From Pseudomonadota bacterium (GTDB lineage Bacteria; Bdellovibrionota; UBA1018; CAIMNF01): a stretch of 12,845 bases of DNA. The DNA is taken from NCBI GenBank assembly GCA_027482725.1, contig JAIXVT010000090.1, positions 1 to 12,845 of the forward strand, written 5' to 3'. Position 1 is the stretch's first letter. Every line of letters starts with the position of its first letter. A program made the translations under genes and the position numbers. Below the pieces are notes generated by a model that saw nothing but the letters and a program-made list of their open reading frames with translations, did no database searches and had not been told where the DNA came from. This document shows positions 1 through 6,432 of this stretch, in pieces.

Positions 1-2
1 AA

Positions 3-908
3 TCGTTCATTCCCGTCGTGTCTTTACCTGATTTTGTCGCAGCATCTCGTTCTGATTTTTCCGGGCTAGCCTCCGAGGATGTCCGTGATGGGAGTCCAAA
101 GCCTCTTTGGGCGGAGGATAAAAAAAATAGCGGTCAGGCCCCGGTCGTGCCGGTAGTGCGTCCGCGAGTATCGCCATCAGATTTGCGCACCTACCGAATG
201 TGCCCGCAACGCTATGTGTATCAGACTCGTGCGCAATTGAATCTAAACTTGCTCGATTCGGACCGAGATGTTTCGTCTCCCCGTAGCCTGGACTCCGCCC
301 CCCTTGGGGAGTCCGCAACGGATATTGGTACCCGTCTCCATAAAAGTTTAGAGGAGGGGGATTTTTTGGCGTGTGCAGAGGTCATCGGAGAAGCTACAGC
401 GCATCGGGTGTGGGAAAGACGAGAAGCCCTGAAATCCGAAGGACGCATTTTGCGAGAGTACGGTTTTGAAGTTCCACTGTCCCGCTCTTTTCAAGCTGTT
501 ACAGGACAGATGGACTTGTGTGTTGTTTCGGAAGACCTGAGCTGGGCAAAAATCATCGACTATAAGTTTTCGCGTAAACCCAAAACGGAATCTGAACTCC
601 TTGATCTGTATTTGCCTCAGGTCCAAGCCTATGCATGGGCACTCTGCAAGGGCTTTCTCCGCGATGGGGGGCGGGTGAGTGCGGAATTCTGGGCGTTTTC
701 CGACGGGATGTTTTCGGTTGTCCCTGTGCCCGATCAGGCCCTTTCTCCGCCCGCCTTGGAACAGGTTTGGGCAGACTTTTTATCCTTTGAAAAGGTCTTG
801 GAAACTTGGCCCACAGGAAAGTCGTGGAATCATCGCCCTTGGGCTCGGCCGGGCGATGAATGTCCGTGGTGTCCCTATCGATCGGCTTGCGTGGCTTGGG
901 TTTCATGA
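3..908 (+). CDS. RecB/AddB-type PD-(D/E)XK nuclease with Fe-S cysteines, C-terminal part (5' partial)
   Basis: This is a nuclease domain of the kind found at the C-terminus of AddB, AdnB and UvrD-like helicase-nucleases, which resect double-strand breaks. Numbered from a GTG at 18, the residues are: first cysteine C62 in the SDLRTYRMCPQRY segment; H108 in GTRLHKSLE; D166 in GQMD; D181 and K183 in IIDYK; a QxxxY motif at Q201-Y205; and a C-terminal C282-x2-C285-x5-C291 cluster. The Cys-xn-Cys-x2-Cys-x5-Cys spacing matches the 4Fe-4S signature that staples AddB and Cas4-like nucleases. The frame has no stop between the left edge and the GTG, and the roughly 50 residues before the first cysteine look like a linker. 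I therefore infer that the gene continues leftwards, probably into a helicase part, although a standalone nuclease starting at the GTG is possible. It ends 14 bases before topoisomerase VI subunit B, which suggests cotranscription. Confidence 0.82.
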   Translation, partial: SFIPVVSLPDFVAASRSDFSGLASEDVRDGSPKPLWAEDKKNSGQAPVVPVVRPRVSPSDLRTYRMCPQRYVYQTRAQLNLNLLDSDRDVSSPRSLDSAPLGESATDIGTRLHKSLEEGDFLACAEVIGEATAHRVWERREALKSEGRILREYGFEVPLSRSFQAVTGQMDLCVVSEDLSWAKIIDYKFSRKPKTESELLDLYLPQVQAYAWALCKGFLRDGGRVSAEFWAFSDGMFSVVPVPDQALSPPALEQVWADFLSFEKVLETWPTGKSWNHRPWARPGDECPWCPYRSACVAWVS

Positions 909-922
909 TCTAGGCTTGCCGT

Positions 923-2593
923 ATGGCACCAGCGGGCAATGCAAAAACATCGGATAAATCGCAAGAAAAAACTCAGCCGAAATCATCGAAATCGATTTCT
1001 TCGAGCAGCACAGCCGAATACTTTTCAAAAAACCTTCAGCAGGTCGGGTTTTCATCTCAAACCAAGGCGGTATTGACCACGCTCAAAGAAGCCGTGGATA
1101 ACAGTTTGGATGCCTGTGAAGAGCACGGCATTCTCCCCGAAATTAAAGTTGTCATTGAGCGCGTGGGCGTGGGATCCATCAAGAATTCTGAGCGCATCCG
1201 TGTCGTAGTAGAAGATAACGGTCCCGGTATTGATGGAGAGGATCTCCCTAAAGTTTTTGGAGAGTATTTGGCCTCGTCTAAATTTGGTCGGGGACGGTGT
1301 ACCCGTGGGCAGCAAGGGATTGGGATTTCGGCCGCCACCACCTGGGCTCAGCTGACCAGTGCGTCTGGGGCAAAAGTGATTTCAAAAACCAAAGGTCAAC
1401 GTAAAGCCGTAAGTGCTGTGATCGAAGTGGACATCAAAAACAATAAAGGGATTTTAAAAAATCGCGAGACGATCGAATGGGACCGCCCCAACGGAACACG
1501 CGTGGAGTTTGTTTTTGATGGACGGGTGCAAGTCAACGGGGAGGCCGGGTTGTTGAATTACCTGTTGGGGACAGCATTGGTGAATCCTCATGTGACGTTT
1601 CAGTATCAGCTTCCCGATCAAGAGCTGCAAACGGTAGAGCGCGTCTCCGATGCGGTCCCACAAATCCCGGAAGCGACAGAGCCGCACCCGCACACCATGA
1701 AGTTGGGCGAGTTCATTGCCCATTCGCACTTGTTTGGCCGCGTAAAAACAGACGTATGGTTAAAGCGGGGATTTAGTCGGTTGGGCGATGCCGCAATGGA
1801 TGCCCTCCCTAAGGGTTTGCTCAATCAAAACGTGGACAGTTTAAGCAATGCCGATTTTGAAAAATTATTTAGCTCCATTCAGTCCGTAGAGTTGAAAGCG
1901 CCCAGCACATCATCTGTTCTCAGCATCGGAGAAGATGCGTTGTCCAAAAGCATTCAGCGTCTAGGTAAGATTGATTTTTTTAGCGTCGTGACCCGTAAGC
2001 CGACGATCTGTGATTTTAAACCGGTACAAATCGAAGTGGCGATTGCCCGCCTTGAGGCTCGGCTTTCAGAAAATGATGCTCCTGTTCAAGTGCTCCGGTT
2101 TGCCAACCGCGTGCCCCTCCAGTTTGATAAATCGGCCTGTGCTATTGTTCACGCGATCACGTCGGTAAATTGGAGGTCCTACGGCTTGGGGCAACCCAAA
2201 GAGTCTTTACCTCAAGGACCTTACATTATGGCGGTGAGCGTTGTTTCTCCTTTTATTAAATTCAAAAACGCTTCTAAAGAAACAATTGATGCTTCGGACG
2301 AACTGGTGGAAGAAATCCGCCGGGCCTTGATGCAAGCCGGACAAAAGCTGAGTCGGCACATTAAAGCCGAAGAGAAAGCCGAAGACCTTGAAGAGAAAAA
2401 GCGTTACATCGAACAGTTTGGCCCAATTTTAGTAGAAGGTTTGGTGCGCATTACGGGCGCTAAACCGGAAATCAAAAAGCGGGCGGAAGAGGGATTGATG
2501 AAAATTTTAGGGCGTGACACAAGTCATGCCGAGAAAGAATTGAACGCAGCAACCGCACGACTTGAGGAACAGCTAGAAAAGGAACGAGAGTAA
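923..2593 (+). CDS. top6B: DNA topoisomerase VI subunit B (GHKL ATPase)
   Basis: This is the ATPase subunit of the type IIB topoisomerase. It dimerises on ATP binding and drives strand passage through the break made by subunit A. The GHKL motifs are clear: the N-box ExxDNSLDA with E56, D59, N60 and D63; DNGPGI at 98-103; and GQQGIG at 129-134, followed by ISAATTWAQLTS as in archaeal Topo VI B. The transducer region has RFANRVPLQFD, and SKETI carries a candidate ATP-sensing switch lysine at K452. At 556 residues it is close to the archaeal length of about 530. The first 30 or so residues are a Ser/Lys-rich tail, probably disordered. ATG 923 has only a weak AGG upstream, but it is the start that gives the family N-terminus (AEYFSKN, residues 32-38) after that tail. 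Subunit A starts one base after the stop. The family is common in archaea and plants and patchy in bacteria. Confidence 0.95.
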   Translation: MAPAGNAKTSDKSQEKTQPKSSKSISSSSTAEYFSKNLQQVGFSSQTKAVLTTLKEAVDNSLDACEEHGILPEIKVVIERVGVGSIKNSERIRVVVEDNGPGIDGEDLPKVFGEYLASSKFGRGRCTRGQQGIGISAATTWAQLTSASGAKVISKTKGQRKAVSAVIEVDIKNNKGILKNRETIEWDRPNGTRVEFVFDGRVQVNGEAGLLNYLLGTALVNPHVTFQYQLPDQELQTVERVSDAVPQIPEATEPHPHTMKLGEFIAHSHLFGRVKTDVWLKRGFSRLGDAAMDALPKGLLNQNVDSLSNADFEKLFSSIQSVELKAPSTSSVLSIGEDALSKSIQRLGKIDFFSVVTRKPTICDFKPVQIEVAIARLEARLSENDAPVQVLRFANRVPLQFDKSACAIVHAITSVNWRSYGLGQPKESLPQGPYIMAVSVVSPFIKFKNASKETIDASDELVEEIRRALMQAGQKLSRHIKAEEKAEDLEEKKRYIEQFGPILVEGLVRITGAKPEIKKRAEEGLMKILGRDTSHAEKELNAATARLEEQLEKERE

Positions 2594-2594
2594 C

Positions 2595-3749
2595 ATGGCG
2601 CTCAGGAAACGAAATAACGACCAGATTCCCGAAATTTCTCGCGAGATTTGCCTGCGTATGCTGACCGATTTGGAGCGGGCGAAACGTCCGGTATTGCATG
2701 CGACAAAATGCTCCCTGGACAATGCGATTTATAACCCGAAAATTGGTTTTTTCACTCCCGGCGATAAAAAAGTGGCAACCGAATTGAATGTGTCTTCGGT
2801 AAAAAAAATGTCGAGGGCCATTTTTCTTTTGGAGATTTTGCTCCGTAACATCGATTCCGGTGCAGTGAACACCAAGCGCGAGCTCTATTACATCAGCAAA
2901 GGTGAGATCAAAGGAAATCCCCGCTTAAAGCCGCTCGATTTTGCGGATCAACCCGAAAGCGATGACATCATCGATTTTATCTGCGAAATGCTTGAAGTCT
3001 ACCGCGAGGACTTTAACTGTTACGCCAACGATCGGGGTGGACAAACGTATTCCCAGCAGCTCATTGTGACGGAAACCCTGACCGATGGGGAAACCGCGAC
3101 CATTGATTTGTCTAAGTTGGGGACATCGCCGTTTCAACCCAAAAACCGACCTCAAAACTTTACCCTAAAGATGAGTGAGAGAATTGATTTTGGTTTGATT
3201 GTCGAGTCCGAGGGTACGGCCAATACCTTGGTGGCCAACGGGTTTACCAAGCGGAACAAATCGATTTTGATTGGCTCTCAGGGCGTACCGTCCAATGCGG
3301 TGCGAGCTTGGGTGAAAACAATCCAGGATCAGCTTAAAATCCCTCTTTATTTCTTTGGGGATTTGGATGCGTACACGCTTCAGAATATTTTTAGGACGCT
3401 TAAAGCGGGTTCCGCTGCGTCTTTGATCCGGAATCAAGATTACAGCGCACCTGATGTCCGTTTTTTGGGGGTTTTGCCAGATGATATCAAGAAATACGAT
3501 CTTTTTGATTATCCGGTTCGGGAGCAGGATGCCCAAGAGGGGCGAGCCTTAAAAAAGGCGGATGATGCGTTGAAAAATGACCCGTTTTTTCAGGACAAAA
3601 AAAATAAAGGCTTAGCGGAGATTTTGCGTTGGTTACTTAAAAATAAACGCCGTTGTGAACAGCAGTCTTATTTTTCGGTCGCGCCCAAAGATCCCACCAT
3701 GCCTGAAAAAATCATCGTTGAAAAAATTAAAAGGGGAGACTTTGTCTAG
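2595..3749 (+). CDS. top6A: DNA topoisomerase VI subunit A (Spo11-like)
   Basis: This is the DNA-cleaving subunit of topoisomerase VI, homologous to eukaryotic Spo11. It makes a double-strand break through a tyrosyl-DNA linkage while subunit B hydrolyses ATP. The winged-helix (CAP-like) domain carries TKRELYYIS, where by alignment with Spo11 (RDIFY) the second tyrosine, Y99, should be the nucleophile. The Toprim domain shows the acidic residue E204 in IVESEG and the DLD pair D256/D258 in FGDLDAYT, which would bind Mg2+. All key residues appear intact, so an active enzyme is likely. Its 384 residues are within the usual range of about 360-390. The start lies one base past the subunit B stop, with a purine-rich GGAACGAGAG upstream, so translation is probably coupled and gives balanced subunits. 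The call is firm; the cellular role (decatenation, recombination or other) is not visible from the sequence. Confidence 0.95.
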   Translation: MALRKRNNDQIPEISREICLRMLTDLERAKRPVLHATKCSLDNAIYNPKIGFFTPGDKKVATELNVSSVKKMSRAIFLLEILLRNIDSGAVNTKRELYYISKGEIKGNPRLKPLDFADQPESDDIIDFICEMLEVYREDFNCYANDRGGQTYSQQLIVTETLTDGETATIDLSKLGTSPFQPKNRPQNFTLKMSERIDFGLIVESEGTANTLVANGFTKRNKSILIGSQGVPSNAVRAWVKTIQDQLKIPLYFFGDLDAYTLQNIFRTLKAGSAASLIRNQDYSAPDVRFLGVLPDDIKKYDLFDYPVREQDAQEGRALKKADDALKNDPFFQDKKNKGLAEILRWLLKNKRRCEQQSYFSVAPKDPTMPEKIIVEKIKRGDFV

Positions 3750-3820
3750 CCGGTGTTTTTTGGGATCGTGAGTTCCTTACGAGACTCTGAAAACACGTCC
3801 TCGAATCAGTGAGGCAGACC

Positions 3821-3842
3821 GGGTGAGGTGTTTGTGACACCC
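3821..3842 (+). other. Two mutually exclusive small hairpins upstream of the chemoreceptor gene
   Basis: GGGTG at 3821-3825 can pair with CACCC at 3838-3842, and GGTGT at 3827-3831 can pair with ACACC at 3837-3841. Both use the same right arm, so only one can form at a time. No T-run follows, so this is not a canonical terminator for the topoisomerase operon. The rest of the 141-base gap (3750-3890) holds only the candidate promoter listed separately. Five-base stems can arise by chance. Confidence 0.22.
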
Positions 3843-3858
3843 TTCGAATTTATCAAAT

Positions 3859-3884
3859 TAAACTTTTGTTATCGACGTCGATGA
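3859..3884 (+). promoter_or_regulatory. Candidate sigma28 (FliA-type) promoter for the chemoreceptor gene
   Basis: TAAACTTT at 3859-3866, ten bases, then GTCGATGA at 3877-3884 resembles the sigma28 consensus TAAAGTTT-N11-GCCGATAA: 7 of 8 and 6 of 8 matches, with a spacer one base short. Sigma28 commonly drives chemotaxis and flagellar genes in proteobacteria, which fits the gene downstream. If it is used, transcription would begin at about 3890-3891, at or beside the ATG, giving a leaderless or almost leaderless mRNA. That agrees with the lack of any Shine-Dalgarno sequence there. The spacer difference keeps confidence low. Confidence 0.38.
3871..3882. repeat. 12-base perfect palindrome ATCGACGTCGAT
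   Basis: A perfect 12-base inverted repeat lies over the putative -10 element and 8 bases before the chemoreceptor start codon. It could be a dimeric-regulator operator or simply a coincidence of the CGAT-containing promoter element. No second copy was noticed in the window. Confidence 0.35.
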
Positions 3885-3890
3885 ACAGTC

Positions 3891-5471
3891 ATGAAGCGTC
3901 AAAAAGGTTTAAAAACATCGTTATTGTTGTTAGCCGGAATTTTAATGGGTCTTATCGTGTTGGGTGGACTGGGCGGGCTTGCTTTTCAAGGTGTCATTAC
4001 GTCGAGCCTCAATCAAACCTTAAATACGTTCGAAAAAGCCATGATTCTTTCGGACATGCGGGGCGAGTTCCGTCAAACCCGGATTGATATCCGCACAGTC
4101 GCAGTAGTTGGACTGAGTCAGGGCGAAGCGCTAAAAAAAGTAGATCAGGCTTTAGGGCACGCGGGCAAAGTATCCGAACTGATCGCAATCTACGGGAAAG
4201 AATACCTTGTTCCCTCAGAGCAGGCCGTTTTCGAGCGGCTTAAAACCAACTGGAAAAAGTTTTTGGATGTTGGGGGTAGTATTGTCCAAGCCACCCAAGC
4301 GGGTATTCAAGAAAACGGCCCTAAATTAAGTCATTTTATCCTTGTGGACTGTCCGCTTGCCGCAGGTCGCGTTCAGGATGATTTGAATGAGCTTTTATCG
4401 ATTCAAGTCAAGGAATCAGAGCGTACTCGTGCGCAAGCCGCACAGCAATCGCAACAGTCGAAATGGGTTCTATTGGTTTTCCTTATGGGGTCTATGGTGC
4501 TTGGCGTGGTGTTTTCATGGAGTATGATGCGTCGTTTATTGTTAGAGTCTAAAAAAGTTTCGGAACTGATTGAAGCGGGGGCTCAAGAAGTAAAGCACGT
4601 GGCCCAAAAACTGGATCAGGACTCAGAAGCATTAGCGTCGTTATCCACCCAACAAACCGAAACCGTAAAGACTATCTTAAACACCAGTCGGGAGATTGAA
4701 GATGTATCCATCCAAAATACAACGATTGCTCAAAAGTCCCTGGAAATAGCGGATGAATCGTTAGAAAAATCGTCTGAAGCCCAGGAACGGGTAAAAGATC
4801 TGGACCAGAGTTTGGAGCTTTTACAACAACGGGCAGAGGAGATGCGCCAAACCAATGAGTTGAACTCCGAAGAAATTAAAAAAATGATCGTGTTGATCAC
4901 AGAAATCGCAGACCGAACCCAGGTGATCCACGATATTGTATTTCAAACTAAACTCTTGTCATTCAACGCTTCTGTAGAAGCCGCTCGGGCCGGAGAGCAC
5001 GGTAAAGGATTTGCGGTCGTTGCCGAAGAAGTGGGCGTGCTTGCTCAGAAAAGCGGAGATGCCGCAAAAGAGATTTCAGGTCTTGTTGAAAACAGCGTGC
5101 GCCGTGCCGAGGAAATCATCAAATCATCGTCCCAGCGGTTGCATTCCGCGCAATCAAATACTTTGGCGACGATTCAAAAATCTTTTGAAGATGCGCAGCG
5201 TTGTGCCGAAGTGATCCGGGAAATTGTGGAGAAATCCAAACTCACTCGCCAACAATCGGATCAGATTCTAAAAGCATCCACCGATCAGTTTTCGGGTGTA
5301 AAAAACATTGTGCATCTGCTGGCTGATATTGATTCGGCAACTCAAGAGAACTTGGCTCGTTCGCAACAAGCCCGCGAAGCCACAAAAAATTTAAACGAAT
5401 GTGCAGAACACATGGGAAAAGGCGTGGAGCAACTCCATGCTTTAGTGGGGGGTTTGAACAAAGTCGCTTAG
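3891..5471 (+). CDS. Methyl-accepting chemotaxis protein (transmembrane chemoreceptor, no clear HAMP)
   Basis: This is a chemoreceptor that senses an extracytoplasmic signal and controls CheA through CheW. The layout is TM1 at about residues 8-33, a mostly helical periplasmic domain at about 34-190 that may be a four-helix bundle, TM2 at about 192-212, then a long cytoplasmic coiled coil. The signalling tip is unmistakable: IVFQTKLLSFNASVEAARAGE (E369 last), followed by GKGFAVVAEEVGVLAQKS. After TM2 I see no HAMP pattern, and in particular no proline-containing first amphipathic helix, so the bundle seems to join the membrane helix directly. The C-terminus lacks an NWETF-like CheR tether. An in-frame TGA at 3882 makes ATG 3891 the earliest ATG, and no Shine-Dalgarno precedes it. 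No che or fli gene is adjacent, so it is an orphan receptor gene. It converges on the globin gene with an 11-base gap. The ligand is unknown. Confidence 0.93.
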   Translation: MKRQKGLKTSLLLLAGILMGLIVLGGLGGLAFQGVITSSLNQTLNTFEKAMILSDMRGEFRQTRIDIRTVAVVGLSQGEALKKVDQALGHAGKVSELIAIYGKEYLVPSEQAVFERLKTNWKKFLDVGGSIVQATQAGIQENGPKLSHFILVDCPLAAGRVQDDLNELLSIQVKESERTRAQAAQQSQQSKWVLLVFLMGSMVLGVVFSWSMMRRLLLESKKVSELIEAGAQEVKHVAQKLDQDSEALASLSTQQTETVKTILNTSREIEDVSIQNTTIAQKSLEIADESLEKSSEAQERVKDLDQSLELLQQRAEEMRQTNELNSEEIKKMIVLITEIADRTQVIHDIVFQTKLLSFNASVEAARAGEHGKGFAVVAEEVGVLAQKSGDAAKEISGLVENSVRRAEEIIKSSSQRLHSAQSNTLATIQKSFEDAQRCAEVIREIVEKSKLTRQQSDQILKASTDQFSGVKNIVHLLADIDSATQENLARSQQAREATKNLNECAEHMGKGVEQLHALVGGLNKVA

Positions 5472-5482
5472 AAGGGATTAAA

Positions 5483-5863
5483 TCAGCTTTGCACCAGTTC
5501 GCGGAAGCTCTCTTCAAACTGGAGCCAAGTGCGCATACGGACGGGCGGTATCCCACGTTCTTCGAGAAGCTCTTTTAAAATAGCCAGCCTACGGTCAAAA
5601 TGCCCTTGCAAAATGGGGGGGAGGTTGAGGTGTGCGCTGGCCACAGAACGTCGAACCGGAGCCTGAGGGCTTAATCCTGCGGCGTGACGGATAAACTCAA
5701 ACTGACCTTGGGCAATCAACCGAAGATCCTTGCCCGCAAAAAAAAAGCCAACCATGACATCGTCATGTTGGCGTTGATAAAACTCGTGAACCAAAGAAAA
5801 AAAATCCCCCTCCCCAATTCCCTGAATCAAGTCTTTCAGAGCCGATCGAGAGGGGGATTTCAT
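5483..5863 (-). CDS. Truncated haemoglobin (2/2 globin)
   Basis: This is a small haem protein of the truncated haemoglobin family, whose members bind O2 or NO and often detoxify NO or handle oxygen. The 126 residues align along their length with group I trHbN: the B helix has EFYQR with Tyr29 at B10; FFAGKDL matches the FFxGxxM turn; Gln54 sits at E11; and His78 in SVASAHLNLP is the expected proximal F8 ligand, followed by GHFDRRLAILKELLEERGIP for the G helix. Position E7 would be Ile50, so Tyr-B10 and Gln-E11 would stabilise the ligand. Group assignment is tentative because the sequence is divergent. ATG 5863 lies three bases after the FKBP stop with no good Shine-Dalgarno, so translation is probably coupled to that gene. 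No signal peptide is visible, so it should be cytoplasmic although its partner is an exported lipoprotein. Confidence 0.82.
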   Translation of the reverse strand: MKSPSRSALKDLIQGIGEGDFFSLVHEFYQRQHDDVMVGFFFAGKDLRLIAQGQFEFIRHAAGLSPQAPVRRSVASAHLNLPPILQGHFDRRLAILKELLEERGIPPVRMRTWLQFEESFRELVQS

Positions 5864-5866
5864 GAA

Positions 5867-6367
5867 TTACATCGCTGGAGCTGGTTTTACGTCGATGAGT
5901 TCGACTTCGAAAAATAGCTCAGAATTCGCGGGAATCGCGCCTACGGCTTGTGCGCCGTAACCAAAGCTTGCCGGAATGGTGAGTTTACGAACTCCACCTT
6001 TTTTCATTGCAGTGATGCCCATAGCAGCATCGCCACCAATTCCGATTTCCCAGCCCTTGATTACAGATCCTTTTCCAAGGGTAAACTTAAAAGGCTCGTT
6101 ACGATCTTTTGAAGAATCAAATTTCGTCCCGTCTTTTAATGTTCCTGTGTAGTGAACAGTGATCTCGCTGCCGGCAACCGCATCTTCTCCGGTACCGGGT
6201 TTTGTGTCTTCTGCGGTAACTTTTTCAGTAGGAGCTTGGGTTTGGGGAGCAGTTTCGGTGGTAGGAGCTTGGGTTTCTTCAGACTTTTTGCAGCCTTTAG
6301 TACAAGCCGTGAGTGTAAGGGCGGTAAGTGCGCCAACGATTGAAAATAAAACATAACGTGATTTCAT
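5867..6367 (-). CDS. FKBP-type peptidyl-prolyl cis-trans isomerase, lipoprotein
   Basis: This is a prolyl isomerase that speeds folding of exported proteins. The N-terminus is a lipoprotein signal: MKSR, a hydrophobic stretch, then lipobox L19-T20-A21-C22, so the mature protein should be lipid-anchored at Cys22 outside the cytoplasm. Residues 23-50 form a Thr/Pro/Gln/Glu-rich linker containing TQAPT twice. The FKBP domain covers about 55-160 with VHYTGTLKDGTKFDSS, FTLGKGSVIKGWEIGI and IPASFGYGAQAVGAIP, plus the C-terminal strand FFEVELIDV, so the active-site aromatic residues are kept. An insertion, GIGGDAAMGITAMKKGG, takes the place of the usual shorter 'GL.GMKVGG' turn. At 166 residues it is a single-domain FKBP without the MIP-type dimerisation helix. 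AAAGGA at 6379-6374, six bases from the ATG, supports the start. It is the first gene of a unit with the globin and diverges from uppP. Confidence 0.93.
   Translation of the reverse strand: MKSRYVLFSIVGALTALTLTACTKGCKKSEETQAPTTETAPQTQAPTEKVTAEDTKPGTGEDAVAGSEITVHYTGTLKDGTKFDSSKDRNEPFKFTLGKGSVIKGWEIGIGGDAAMGITAMKKGGVRKLTIPASFGYGAQAVGAIPANSELFFEVELIDVKPAPAM
6228..6276 (-). repeat. 16-base direct repeat in the FKBP lipoprotein linker
   Basis: GTAGGAGCTTGGGTTT (plus-strand reading) occurs perfectly at 6228-6243 and 6261-6276. The copies are 33 bases apart, exactly 11 codons, so both encode TQAPT in the same frame. This suggests a partial in-frame duplication in the low-complexity tether between the lipid anchor and the isomerase domain, and it could change copy number by slippage. 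Confidence 0.85.
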
Positions 6368-6373
6368 AATTGA

Positions 6374-6379
6374 TCCTTT
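6374..6379 (-). promoter_or_regulatory. Ribosome binding site of the FKBP lipoprotein gene
   Basis: AAAGGA on the minus strand, with a six-base spacer to the ATG at 6367, fixes the start of the lipoprotein and gives a correctly placed signal peptide. Confidence 0.65.
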
Positions 6380-6432
6380 CCTGTTGAGATTTTACCTAGA
6401 ATATCAAAGGAAAAATCCCTAGCATAGTTTGA

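Noticed and set aside
553..906. 117-codon minus-strand open frame opposite the nuclease gene
   Set aside because: It is proline- and arginine-rich in the manner of antisense frames, and the plus strand carries the complete nuclease motif set.
3738..3764. AGAC-TTT-GTCT stem followed by TTTTTT near the end of Topo VI A as a terminator
   Set aside because: The stem is only four pairs and the T-run is eight bases away from it, so it does not meet the usual terminator form.
3866..4087. Short plus-strand frame overlapping the chemoreceptor start
   Set aside because: It runs out of frame through TM1 of the receptor and has no support of its own.
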